A DNA stretch of 64,000 bases, from the NCBI GenBank assembly GCA_040766135.1, contig JAXGRA010000004.1, positions 128,221-192,220 of the forward strand, given 5' to 3'. The position numbers and the translations under genes were made by a program. Below the pieces are notes generated by a model. It worked only from the letters and a program-made list of their open reading frames with translations. It was not told where the DNA came from and did not search any database. This DNA is from JAGVSV01 sp040766135. GTDB lineage: Bacteria > Bacillota > Clostridia > Christensenellales > Aristaeellaceae. Of this stretch, positions 9,051 through 17,088 are shown one piece after another (position 1 is the stretch's first letter; every line of letters starts with the position of its first letter).

Positions 9051-9085
9051 TAAACAGGAGGCGCGCTTGCGCGGCCTCCTGTTTA
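9051..9085 (-). terminator. strong hairpin between rnfB and the LCP gene
   Basis: Perfect 12-bp inverted repeat (9051-9062 with 9074-9085), extended by GCGC/GCGC near a tiny loop. On the minus strand it follows the rnfB stop by 15 bases and ends three bases before the LCP ATG. There is no uridine tract, so it is a weak candidate terminator. It may instead stabilise the rnf mRNA 3' end or control LCP translation, because the AGGAGG of one arm pairs with the CCTCCT of the other. Confidence 0.55.
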
Positions 9086-9100
9086 GAGCGCATTGCACCC

Positions 9101-9895
9101 TTAGACGATCGTGATACATTTGGCGGGACACACGGCCACACAATCGCCGCAGCGCGTGCATTTGTCCATATCAATGGTTGCACAGTTGTCCACCACATGG
9201 ATGGCGTCATGCTGGCAGGCCTTTTCACAGCGCTTGCAGCCAATGCAGGCAGCTTGACATGCTTCACGTGCCGCACGTCCAGGCTGGGTGTTGCGGCATT
9301 TTACCAACACGCTGGCAGACTGTGGCATCACTTTGATGACATTGTGCGGGCATACACCTACACACAGGCCGCAGGCCGTGCACTTTTCCTCATCAATAAC
9401 GGCCAATCCGTTCTCAATGCGCAATGCATCAAATTTACACATGCGCACACAGTCCCCCAACCCAAGGCAGGATACGTGACACATATTGGGACTGCCAGAC
9501 ATCTGGGCTGCTAAGCGGCAGCTTTGGTAGCCTGTGTACGCATAGCGAACCTTAACAACATCATTCTGCCCCAGACACAACACACGGGCCACCATGCGCT
9601 CCTGCGCTTCGGCATTCAAGCCCATAATTTCAGCCAGCGCTTCGGCCGCTTTGGCACCGCCTGGAAGGCAACCGTTGACAGGTGCTTCGCCTCTTACTAC
9701 CGCCGCCGCAAAGGCATCGCAGCCAGGGTATCCGCACACGCCGCAATTGGCACCGGATACAGCCTCGCGCACGCGGGCCTCGCGCTCATCCACCTCGACG
9801 TGGAACTTAGAATCTGCAAACGTCAGCACCAGACCAGCCAGGATACCTATCCCGCCCAACAGGCCGACCGCGTACAGAATAGATGTAATGTTCAT
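9101..9895 (-). CDS. rnfB: Rnf complex iron-sulfur subunit RnfB
   Basis: Membrane-anchored ferredoxin-like subunit that takes electrons from reduced ferredoxin in the Rnf ferredoxin:NAD+ oxidoreductase, an ion-pumping complex. It has 264 residues: an N-terminal membrane helix (about 5-27), then the 4Fe-4S region with CGVCGYPGCDAFA near residue 50, then several cysteine clusters of ferredoxin type, ending with CTRCGDCVAVCPAKC. The ATG at 9895 has GGGAGG upstream. It is the last gene of the C-D-E-A-B series. Confidence 0.97.
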   Translation of the reverse strand: MNITSILYAVGLLGGIGILAGLVLTFADSKFHVEVDEREARVREAVSGANCGVCGYPGCDAFAAAVVRGEAPVNGCLPGGAKAAEALAEIMGLNAEAQERMVARVLCLGQNDVVKVRYAYTGYQSCRLAAQMSGSPNMCHVSCLGLGDCVRMCKFDALRIENGLAVIDEEKCTACGLCVGVCPHNVIKVMPQSASVLVKCRNTQPGRAAREACQAACIGCKRCEKACQHDAIHVVDNCATIDMDKCTRCGDCVAVCPAKCITIV

Positions 9896-9906
9896 TGCAC
9901 GCCTCC

Positions 9907-10497
9907 CTACTTAACCAGGCCCTGGAAGCCAAAGAAAGCCAGCGACATCATGCCGGCGATGATCAGGCAGATGGGGAACCCTTTGAATGCTTCGGGGATA
10001 TCGGAATGCTCCAGCCGCTCACGGATGCCTGCCATCAGCACAATGGCCAGCAAAAAGCCCAGCGCACCGAACACACCGCTAAGCACTGATTCAATCATGT
10101 TGTAGCCAGCCTTGATGTTGACCAGGGTAACGCCCAGCACTGCGCAGTTGGTGGTGATCAGCGGCAGGTAAATCCCCAGCGCGCTGTACAAGGCGGGCAG
10201 GGATTTTTTCATGAACATCTCGACAAACTGCACCAACGCCGCGATAATCAGAATGAAGGAAATGGTTTGCAGATACTGCAGATCCAGCGGCACCAGCAAA
10301 TATGTGTTGACAATGTAGGCAAACAGCGAGGACAGCCCCATAACAAAGGTGACCGCGATGCCCATGCCGGTGGCAGTGCTCAGCCTGTTGGAAACGCCCA
10401 AGTACGGGCAGTTGCCCAAAAAGCGGCTGAAGATGAAGTTATTAACCAGCGCACAGTTGACAAAGAATAGGAAAATGCCCACGTCGTTTAGCCTCAT
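9907..10497 (-). CDS. rnfA: Rnf complex membrane subunit RnfA
   Basis: Six-helix membrane subunit, homologous to RnfE and NqrE/D, that participates in ion translocation. It has 196 residues, mostly hydrophobic. The family segments NNFIFSRFLGNCPYLGVSN and LITTNCAVLGV carry the cysteines that are known in this family to hold an intramembrane iron-sulfur cluster together with RnfE. The ATG overlaps the rnfE stop as ATGA, so the two are translationally coupled. Confidence 0.97.
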   Translation of the reverse strand: MRLNDVGIFLFFVNCALVNNFIFSRFLGNCPYLGVSNRLSTATGMGIAVTFVMGLSSLFAYIVNTYLLVPLDLQYLQTISFILIIAALVQFVEMFMKKSLPALYSALGIYLPLITTNCAVLGVTLVNIKAGYNMIESVLSGVFGALGFLLAIVLMAGIRERLEHSDIPEAFKGFPICLIIAGMMSLAFFGFQGLVK

Positions 10498-11135
10498 GCC
10501 TGAACACCTTCCTTCCCTGCAGCCGCTGCTTTGCTGCGGCGGTTGCCTATAGCGTTAATTATGCCCAGTGCCAGGCCGTACACAATGAACCCACCAGGCG
10601 GCAGGATCATCATCAGCACCGGCTCAAAGCCTGCCCCCAGTACAGTTATGCCTAGGAACGTACCGGCACCCAGCACCTCGCGCACACCACCAATGAGAAT
10701 AAGCGCCAGCGTAAAGCCTGCACCCATACCCAGCGCATCCATCGCAGAGGCCAACACGCCGTTCTTGCTGGCAAAGGCTTCCGCCCGTGCCAGAATGATG
10801 CAGTTGACCACAATCAGCGGCAGGAAGATGCCCAATGCATCGTACAATGCTGGCACATACGCCTGCATCATCAGCTGGATGATGGTTACAAATGTGCAAA
10901 TGACCACGATAAAGGACGGGATACGCACCTTGCTGGGGATGAAGTTGCGCAACAAAGAAATGACCACATTAGAGCCCAACAATACAAAGGTAGCTGCCAA
11001 CCCCATGCCCACACCATTCATGGCATTGGTGGTCACTGCAATCACCGGACATGTACCCAGCACAAGCCGGAAAATCGGGTTTTCCGTCAGGACACCATTC
11101 AGGAAAATTGAACGCATACTGTTTTTCTTAGGCAT
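10494..11135 (-). CDS. rnfE: Rnf complex membrane subunit RnfE
   Basis: Membrane subunit paired with RnfA. It has 213 residues with about six helices. Family motifs are NGVLTENPIFRLVLGTCPVIAV at the N-terminus (with the cluster cysteine in GTCP) and PLIVVNCIILARAEAFA in the middle. It overlaps rnfD by eight bases, which leaves no room for the rnfG that usually lies between rnfD and rnfE. Confidence 0.97.
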   Translation of the reverse strand: MPKKNSMRSIFLNGVLTENPIFRLVLGTCPVIAVTTNAMNGVGMGLAATFVLLGSNVVISLLRNFIPSKVRIPSFIVVICTFVTIIQLMMQAYVPALYDALGIFLPLIVVNCIILARAEAFASKNGVLASAMDALGMGAGFTLALILIGGVREVLGAGTFLGITVLGAGFEPVLMMILPPGGFIVYGLALGIINAIGNRRSKAAAAGKEGVQA

Positions 11136-12069
11136 GTTTTTTCACCGTCCCATACACGCGCCGCACCGTAAAGCGATCCAACAACGGCGTTACGCAGTTC
11201 ATCAGGAGGATGGCAAAGGTGACCCCCTCCGGATAGTTGCCATATTGCCGGATAACAACGACCATGATGCCACATCCGATGGCGTAGATGCATTTGCCTA
11301 CCGTATAAACTGGGCTGGTGGCATAATCCGTGGCCATGAATACTGCACCGAACAGGACTCCACCAGATAAAACTGCAGCCAGCGGGTCAGCGCCTACAAT
11401 CCAGCTAAGCAGTGCGGTGCTGCCTGCAAAGAGCAGCGGAATTTCCCAACGGATGGTGCCTACAAACAGCAGGTACAGAAAGCCAATAAGAATAGCAATC
11501 TTGCTGACTTCGCCTATGGTGCCGGGGATGTTGCCCAGCAGCAAGTCCATGTAAGACCAGTTGCCCTGCATAACCAGCGGCGTGGCAGAGGCCACAGCAT
11601 CCACACCAGACAGCGCCTGGGATGCACCCAGCAACCGCTCCGGCAGTGCAAACACAATCATGCGTGCCGGGAAAGAAGCCAGGAGAAAGGCGCGGGCAAA
11701 CATGGCCGGATTCATAAAGTTGTGACCGATACCACCAAAAAGCTCTTTGACTAAAATGATGGCCATCGCGCTGCCCAGAACAGGAATCCACAGCGGCACG
11801 GTAGAAGGCAGATTCAACCCTAAGATGAGCCCGGTAACCACCGCGGACAAATCACCTACACGCACCGGGCGCTTCATAAGCTTTTGCCACAGAAACTCCG
11901 ACACTACAGCCGCCACCACCGATGCACACAACACCCATGCTGCTCGTAACCCGAATAAATAGATACCAGCTGCTGTTGTGGGCAGCAACGCAATAAGCAC
12001 ATCCAACATCAACGTACGGGTGCTTTCGCGCGTTACCAAATGGGGGGCGGCAGCAACACGTAACTTCAT
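11128..12069 (-). CDS. rnfD: Rnf complex membrane subunit RnfD
   Basis: Large membrane subunit homologous to NqrB that carries a covalent FMN. It has 313 residues and about nine or ten membrane helices. A flavinylation-type motif DAVASATPL is visible about residues 164-172, whose threonine is the expected FMN attachment site. Other family segments are GGIGHNFMNPAMFARAFLL and the C-terminal MATDYATSPV. The ATG overlaps the rnfC stop as ATGA and follows GGAGG. Confidence 0.97.
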   Translation of the reverse strand: MKLRVAAAPHLVTRESTRTLMLDVLIALLPTTAAGIYLFGLRAAWVLCASVVAAVVSEFLWQKLMKRPVRVGDLSAVVTGLILGLNLPSTVPLWIPVLGSAMAIILVKELFGGIGHNFMNPAMFARAFLLASFPARMIVFALPERLLGASQALSGVDAVASATPLVMQGNWSYMDLLLGNIPGTIGEVSKIAILIGFLYLLFVGTIRWEIPLLFAGSTALLSWIVGADPLAAVLSGGVLFGAVFMATDYATSPVYTVGKCIYAIGCGIMVVVIRQYGNYPEGVTFAILLMNCVTPLLDRFTVRRVYGTVKKHA

Positions 12070-13394
12070 TTTGCCATCCTCCTTGCCAAAATCACATCAC
12101 GACCGGCCTTAATGGAAGCAGACAGTGTGCGCCGTGCCGGGCACACATAGCTACAAGCGCCACAAACGCAACAATCAGTAATGTGCAGTTTTTCCGCACC
12201 ATCCAGGTCGTCCATGTTATCCAGCACGTCCTTGATTTGGAAGGGGTTCAGGCGCGTCGGGCAGGCACGCACACATCGGCCGCAACGGATGCAGGGTGAC
12301 TCCTTATAGTCTGTTACCTGCTTTTCGCCCAGCACCACCACGCCATTGTTAGCCTTGGTAATAGGGAAGCTATCCTCCGGCACGGCGATACCCGTCATGC
12401 TGCCGCCATAGAAGATGCGCGCCGGTGGTTCGGTGTAGCCACCGCAAAACTCCACGGCGTCCTTGATGCTGGTTCCTACACGCACACGCAGGTTAGACGG
12501 ATTTTTAACAACACCCGTCACCGTCACAATGCGCGTGATTAAGGGTCTACCTTCCAGAACGGCGTCGCTGATAGCGGCAACGGTGCCCACATTCAATACC
12601 ACCACATGCGCATCCAACGGCAGGCCGCCCGAAGGCACCTCGCGCTTTAGCAACGCAGAAATGATATATCTCTCGCCGCCTTGCGGATACTTGGTTTTCA
12701 GCATTGCTACCTCAATCCCCTGGTGGCCATGGACAGCCTTGCTCATCGCCTCAATGGCTTCGGGCTTGTTATCTTCAATGCCGATGATGGCACGGTCGAT
12801 ATCCATAGCGCGCATGGCCAGGCGCGTGCCCTGAATGATGCGTTCTGGATGCTCGACCATCAACCGGAAATCCGATGTTAAGAAGGTTTCGCACTCAGCG
12901 CCGTTGATAATCAGCGTGTCCACATGCTTACCCTCCGGGATCATCATCTTGGCATGCGTGGGAAAACACGCGCCGCCCAAGCCACAAATGCCCGCCTGCT
13001 GAATGGCCGGGATGATCTGATCCTTGGGAGCATCTTCAACGCCGCCCACTTTGGTCGGTTCTACCCAATCATCCTTATGATCGTTGTCAATCACGATAGT
13101 CATGCTGGGCACGCGGCCGGCAAGCTGCCGCAGGCCGACATCACTTACCGTACCGCTGACGGACGCATGCACCGGAATGCCACGCGGGCCGGTAGCCGTG
13201 GCAATGACCTGACCCAGCTTTACGTAATCTCCCTTGGCCACTATCGGCACGCTGGGCGCGCCTAAGTGCATGTCCATTGGGATAGTCACCTGATCAGGCG
13301 CAAAGTCCGTAATCTCGCGCATCCGGGTAGGGGCCTTGCCCTCGTGCTTATCGCTCAGCGGATGAATGCCGCCGCCGAACGTGTACTTCCGCAT
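12066..13394 (-). CDS. rnfC: Rnf complex NADH-binding iron-sulfur subunit RnfC
   Basis: Peripheral cytoplasmic subunit that exchanges electrons with NAD(H). It has 442 residues. The N-terminal GGIHPLSDKHEGK is typical of RnfC, the nucleotide/FMN-binding region includes GGACFPTHAKMMIP and INGAECETFLTSD, and two 4Fe-4S motifs end the protein: CIRCGRCVRACP and CCVCGACSYVCPARR. The ATG follows AAGGCGGG. It starts 33 bases downstream of the hexa-domain RnfG-like gene. Confidence 0.97.
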   Translation of the reverse strand: MRKYTFGGGIHPLSDKHEGKAPTRMREITDFAPDQVTIPMDMHLGAPSVPIVAKGDYVKLGQVIATATGPRGIPVHASVSGTVSDVGLRQLAGRVPSMTIVIDNDHKDDWVEPTKVGGVEDAPKDQIIPAIQQAGICGLGGACFPTHAKMMIPEGKHVDTLIINGAECETFLTSDFRLMVEHPERIIQGTRLAMRAMDIDRAIIGIEDNKPEAIEAMSKAVHGHQGIEVAMLKTKYPQGGERYIISALLKREVPSGGLPLDAHVVVLNVGTVAAISDAVLEGRPLITRIVTVTGVVKNPSNLRVRVGTSIKDAVEFCGGYTEPPARIFYGGSMTGIAVPEDSFPITKANNGVVVLGEKQVTDYKESPCIRCGRCVRACPTRLNPFQIKDVLDNMDDLDGAEKLHITDCCVCGACSYVCPARRTLSASIKAGRDVILARRMAK

Positions 13395-13427
13395 ATTGAA
13401 TCCCGCCTTTCGTTGGTCGTAGGTGCG

Positions 13428-15590
13428 TTATTTGCCGTGCTTAGTGTACGCCTCGTTAATGCCGTCGATTACCGCCTGGGTAGACATCGTAGCACCGGCA
13501 ACAGCATCAATATCTTTGATGTCAATCGGGGGCACCTTGCCGATAAATTGCTGGGCAAACTCTTCCTCCAACACCTTATCGCCCAGGCTGGGTGTTTCGG
13601 CAAAGCGATCGTCACCGATTTTCAGGAAGGTAATCGCTCCTTTTTCATCAAACACCACTGCTACCGCTACTGGGCCGTTGAATCCCTGAAATGCTTCATT
13701 GATGGCATCCTCCGGGATTTTAGATGAAAACTTGTTATGCGCTTCGTTAATGCCATCAATTACTGCCTTGGTAGACATCGTAGCACCAGCAATGGCGTCA
13801 ATATCCTTGATATCGATCGGGGGCACCTTTCCAATAAACTGCTGGGCAAACTCTTCCGTCAGCACCTTGTCCCCCAAACCGGGCGTCTCCGCAAAACGAT
13901 CGTCACCAATCTTGAGGAAAGTAATGGCTCCTTTTTCATCAAGCACCACTGCTACTGCTACCGGGCCTGCATATCCATCAAAGGCTTCGATAATGGCATC
14001 TTCAGGGATTTCGTCCGAAACTGAAACCTTGCTGTAGGCTTCGTTGATACCGTCGATCACTGCCCTGGTAGTCATCGTGGCACCAGCAATGGCGTCAATA
14101 TCCTTGATATCGATCGGAGGTACCTTTTCAATAAACTGCTGAGCAAACTCCTCTGTCAACACCTTATCCCCTAAGCCGGGCGTCTCTGCAAAACGATCGT
14201 CACCAATCTTGAGGAAAGTAATGGCTCCTTTTTCATCAAACACTACCGCTACCGCCACCGGACCCTTGAATCCTTCAAATGCTTCAATAATGGCATCTGT
14301 CGGCACTTCAGGAGCATCAGGAGCATCAGAAGCCGCAGGTGCCTCAGTAGCAACGGGTTGCTCACTGGGCTCTATGCTGTCTTCGGCTTCAGTGGCTTCT
14401 GCAACATTGCGCTCCTCATACGCCTGGTTGATGGCCGCCAGCACAGCCTTGGTGGTAACTGTCGCACCGGCAACTGCTTCAATATCACCCAGTTCCACAG
14501 GCAAAGATTTGCCTACAAACTGCTGGGTAAATTCTTTTTCCTGTACAAGCGTACCCAGACCATCTGTTTCATTAAATTCATCATCACCCACCGTCAGCGC
14601 GGAGATGGTGCCATCATCCTTGACAGTTACGAATACTGTGACGGGTCCTTTAAAGCCCTGCTGCGATGCCGTATAGGTGGTGCCTTCAGGCTTGGGCGCT
14701 TCCAGCACAACGATGTTTTTGTCTTCGTACGCCTGATTGATGGCTGCCAGCACAGCTTTGGTGCTTACAGTTGCGCCCGCCACCGCTTCAATATCGCCCA
14801 GCTCCACAGGCAAGGACTTGCCTACAAACTGCTGAGTAAATTCCTTTTCACGCACCAGCGTGCCCAAGCCATCTGTTTCGCTAAACGCATCATCGCCCAC
14901 TGTCAGTGCAGAAATAGTGCCGTCATCCTTGACCGTGACAAATACCGTAATAGGCCCTTTAAAGCCCTGCTGCGATGCCGTATAGGTGGTGCCTTCGGCC
15001 AAACCACCCGGAGTTTCCGGATTAAGGTAAGCATCCACTTCAGAAGCGATGCGGTTAACGCCTGCCAATACGGCCCGGCTGGTGATTGTGGCTGCCGCGA
15101 TAGCGTCAATGGTGTTATCTGCATCTTCTGCGCCGGAAGCAGCAATCTTAAGCGGGGCCTTCTTTCCCACAAACTGTTCGGCAAAAGCAGCATCGCGCGC
15201 CTTGGCACCCAGGCCGGGCGTTTCAGCAAAATCTGCGCCGCCAATGTTGACACCGCTGATGGTGCCATCAGGCAGCACACCGGCGATGATCTCGATGGGG
15301 CCGCCATAGCCCGTCACTACAACCTTGCCGACATGGCCAACGGTTTCGCCATCTGTGATACCCGCAAACAGCCCATCCAGCGGGCTTTTATCGCCGCCAG
15401 GCAGCTGTTCACGCGGGATTTCCAAAAAATCACCAGCCTCGGATAGCACGGCTGTGCGCGCATCTACCTCAGCCTGCTCCGCCTGCTTCTTAATGACATC
15501 ACGGGTCACCTCGTTGGTAATCGCCAGGCTTAAACCTGCTACAACCGTGATGATGCCCAGTACCAACCAGGCGGCTAAACGCTTTTTCAT
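13428..15590 (-). CDS. rnfG: RnfG-like electron carrier with six tandem FMN-binding domains
   Basis: RnfG normally has about 200 residues with one covalent FMN on the outer face of the membrane. This protein has 720. Residues 1-30 form a signal anchor. Domain 1 (about 75-187) resembles ordinary RnfG, with DAIAAATIT as its attachment motif. Domains 2 and 3 (about 200-400) are near copies with EAVAGATVST and EAVAGATVTT. An acidic, proline- and alanine-rich linker (about 400-435) precedes domains 4-6, which are near copies of each other (DAIAGATMTT, DAIAGATMST, DAVAGATMST). The putative flavinylated threonines lie near residues 166, 271, 375, 501, 600 and 697. The ATG follows GGAGGA. No ApbE flavin transferase is encoded in this window. 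The count of domains is seen directly; flavinylation is inferred from the motif. Confidence 0.9.
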   Translation of the reverse strand: MKKRLAAWLVLGIITVVAGLSLAITNEVTRDVIKKQAEQAEVDARTAVLSEAGDFLEIPREQLPGGDKSPLDGLFAGITDGETVGHVGKVVVTGYGGPIEIIAGVLPDGTISGVNIGGADFAETPGLGAKARDAAFAEQFVGKKAPLKIAASGAEDADNTIDAIAAATITSRAVLAGVNRIASEVDAYLNPETPGGLAEGTTYTASQQGFKGPITVFVTVKDDGTISALTVGDDAFSETDGLGTLVREKEFTQQFVGKSLPVELGDIEAVAGATVSTKAVLAAINQAYEDKNIVVLEAPKPEGTTYTASQQGFKGPVTVFVTVKDDGTISALTVGDDEFNETDGLGTLVQEKEFTQQFVGKSLPVELGDIEAVAGATVTTKAVLAAINQAYEERNVAEATEAEDSIEPSEQPVATEAPAASDAPDAPEVPTDAIIEAFEGFKGPVAVAVVFDEKGAITFLKIGDDRFAETPGLGDKVLTEEFAQQFIEKVPPIDIKDIDAIAGATMTTRAVIDGINEAYSKVSVSDEIPEDAIIEAFDGYAGPVAVAVVLDEKGAITFLKIGDDRFAETPGLGDKVLTEEFAQQFIGKVPPIDIKDIDAIAGATMSTKAVIDGINEAHNKFSSKIPEDAINEAFQGFNGPVAVAVVFDEKGAITFLKIGDDRFAETPSLGDKVLEEEFAQQFIGKVPPIDIKDIDAVAGATMSTQAVIDGINEAYTKHGK
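13430..15010. repeat. tandem DNA repeats encoding FMN domains 2-6
   Basis: Five consecutive units of about 290-310 bases make up most of the RnfG-like gene. The three units at about 13430-13720, 13730-14020 and 14030-14300 are very alike at base level. The two at about 14400-14690 and 14710-15000 form a second, related pair. The unit boundaries coincide with protein domain boundaries, so they are coding duplications rather than intergenic repeats. Confidence 0.9.
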
Positions 15591-15632
15591 ACAAGTTCCT
15601 CCAAAGCGGTTAATTTCTGGATAAATTAGATA

Positions 15633-16262
15633 TCATGCACTGCCAGCCAAGCTTCGCATATACACGCTTATGGGACGACCCAGCATAGCCTCCGCCTGGC
15701 GGATATTCCCCTGAGCCAATGCGGCGCGGATAGCTGTGCTGGAAATAGCCTGACCACCCGAAAGCGATACCGGGGGAACAATGGTAATGCCTATCCCCTG
15801 CTGATGGCACAGTTGGGTTAAACGCTTGGCATCTGTATCCCCACGGTAACCAAAGCGATGGTCATAGCCCGCTACAATGTACCGAACCTGAAGGCGCTCA
15901 ACCAGCATTTGCACAAACGCCTCGCCGGTCATGTGCCGCAGCGCATCATCAAAATGACTAACGGCCAGCAGCTCCACACCTAATGCCTTGAACAGCGCAG
16001 ACTTTTCCTCAAAGGGGGTAAGTTCCAGAAACTCCTTATCTGGGTACAATACGCGCGCGGGCATCTGGTCGTAGGTGTGCACACAGAACATCAATCCTTC
16101 CCGCATGTGAATGGCACGGGCAGCGTCCAGAATGGCTTGGTGGCCCAAATGGATACCGTCGAAGAAGCCAAGGCAAACCACGGATGGTTTGTGAACGGGC
16201 TGTTCCGACCCCAGCCATTCAATCAGCAACGGAGATGCACCTTCGCTTCCTGCGCATGTCAT
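15633..16262 (-). CDS. FAD synthetase domain protein (RibF N-terminal half only)
   Basis: Matches the FMN adenylyltransferase half of RibF, which makes FAD from FMN and ATP. In its 209 residues the nucleotidyltransferase motif GFFDGIHLGHQAIL, the GYDHRFGYRGD segment and SSTAIRAALAQGN are present. The protein stops at AEAMLGRPISVYM, exactly where bifunctional RibF (about 310 residues) continues into the riboflavin kinase domain. No kinase sequence follows in any frame before the next gene 42 bases on, so this looks like a genuine single-domain form. The ATG at 16262 has no clear ribosome site; a TTG eleven codons in, behind GAAGG, is an alternative. It heads the rnf operon, consistent with FAD supply. 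Confidence 0.85.
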   Translation of the reverse strand: MTCAGSEGASPLLIEWLGSEQPVHKPSVVCLGFFDGIHLGHQAILDAARAIHMREGLMFCVHTYDQMPARVLYPDKEFLELTPFEEKSALFKALGVELLAVSHFDDALRHMTGEAFVQMLVERLQVRYIVAGYDHRFGYRGDTDAKRLTQLCHQQGIGITIVPPVSLSGGQAISSTAIRAALAQGNIRQAEAMLGRPISVYMRSLAGSA

Positions 16263-16281
16263 GCGAGATTAATTCTGTCGA

Positions 16282-16310
16282 ATATTATCATCCCAGAACC
16301 ATGAAGTCAA
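16282..16310 (-). promoter_or_regulatory. predicted promoter of the ribF-rnfG-rnfCDEAB operon
   Basis: TTGACT (16305-16310) and TAATAT (16282-16287) on the minus strand with a 17-base spacer. The implied leader before the 16262 ATG is very short, about a dozen bases, so an FMN riboswitch cannot be accommodated here. Confidence 0.78.
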
Positions 16311-16359
16311 TATGAGCATCCCCCTATCATTTATTCAAAACGTAAAAAAACCATTATGA

Positions 16360-16389
16360 TTGAACGCCCAGTACCGGCTGTGGTATTAT
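16360..16389 (+). promoter_or_regulatory. predicted promoter of the HAD hydrolase gene
   Basis: TTGAAC (16360-16365) and TATTAT (16384-16389) with an 18-base spacer, divergent from the ribF promoter. The transcript would start just before the AAGGAGGG ribosome site at about 16400. Confidence 0.65.
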
Positions 16390-16411
16390 GTGTATAGCAA
16401 AGGAGGGCCAC

Positions 16412-17005
16412 ATGCACAAGCTGATTTCAAATGCTGACCATGTTATCTTTGACATTGGCAACGTGCTGCTTTCCTTTAGCCCCCAGTGGATACTGGACAA
16501 GATGGTGCCCGCATCCTTGCACAAGCTATTCCTCTCCTCGGTATTTGGTTCGCGTTTTTGGGTTCATTTGGATTTGGGTACGTTGGATTATCCCGAAGCC
16601 GCGCACCGTATGTGCCGGGCGGATCCAGCGCTTGCTCCGCACGAGGATCTGGTGCTCAAACTGCTGCACCGTTTCCCCGAGGTAATGGAGCCCTTGCTGC
16701 CTTCTCAGTTGCTGCAACCGCTGCGGGATATGGGCAAGAAAGTTTACTTGTTATCCAATTTCCACAAAGGCTCGTATGAACAAATCAGCGGCAAGCATGC
16801 CTTCTTAAGCAACGTAGACGGTGCAGTGATTTCAGCATACGAGCATTGCATCAAGCCCGGACGACGCATCTATGACACCTTGCTTAAGCGTTACAGTATC
16901 CCGCCGCAATGCGCGGTATTCATTGATGACATGCCGGACAATGTGCGTACCGCGCGCAGGCTGGGCCTCGCCGCCATCCAGTACGATGGCACGCAAAAGC
17001 TATAA
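16412..17005 (+). CDS. HAD superfamily hydrolase, subclass IA
   Basis: Putative phosphatase of the haloacid dehalogenase superfamily; substrate unknown. About 197 residues. HAD motif I is FDIGNVLLSF, where the usual second aspartate (DxD) is replaced (D-I-G), as in the YihX/epoxide-hydrolase-N-like branch. Motif II is LLSNFHKG, the motif III lysine is in CIKPGRRIYD, and motif IV is FIDDMPDNVRTARRLG. The ATG at 16412 has AAGGAGGG five bases upstream, so it is preferred over an in-frame ATG at 16388. It appears to be transcribed alone. Confidence 0.88.
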   Translation: MHKLISNADHVIFDIGNVLLSFSPQWILDKMVPASLHKLFLSSVFGSRFWVHLDLGTLDYPEAAHRMCRADPALAPHEDLVLKLLHRFPEVMEPLLPSQLLQPLRDMGKKVYLLSNFHKGSYEQISGKHAFLSNVDGAVISAYEHCIKPGRRIYDTLLKRYSIPPQCAVFIDDMPDNVRTARRLGLAAIQYDGTQKL

Positions 17006-17088
17006 AACTTATACTTTCGCACGAAAACGATTGTTATCTCCGTTATATACTTGAAGGTACAGGCACTATGTTTAAAGGAAGGGATTTC

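Noticed and set aside
13430..15010. Regular repeats that might suggest a CRISPR array
   Set aside because: Unit length is about 300 bases, repeats are in frame and encode FMN-binding domains; there are no short direct repeats with unique spacers.
14358..15446. 362-codon plus-strand open frame opposite the RnfG-like gene
   Set aside because: Repetitive only because it mirrors the FMN-domain repeats; no start signal and no family match.
15591..15632. Possible frameshift that truncated RibF
   Set aside because: Only 42 bases separate it from the next gene, which has its own GGAGG site and signal anchor; no riboflavin kinase sequence remains in any frame.
16263..16411. Possible FMN riboswitch before the ribF/rnf operon
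   Set aside because: The predicted transcription start is about a dozen bases from the start codon and no conserved RFN-element segments are visible.
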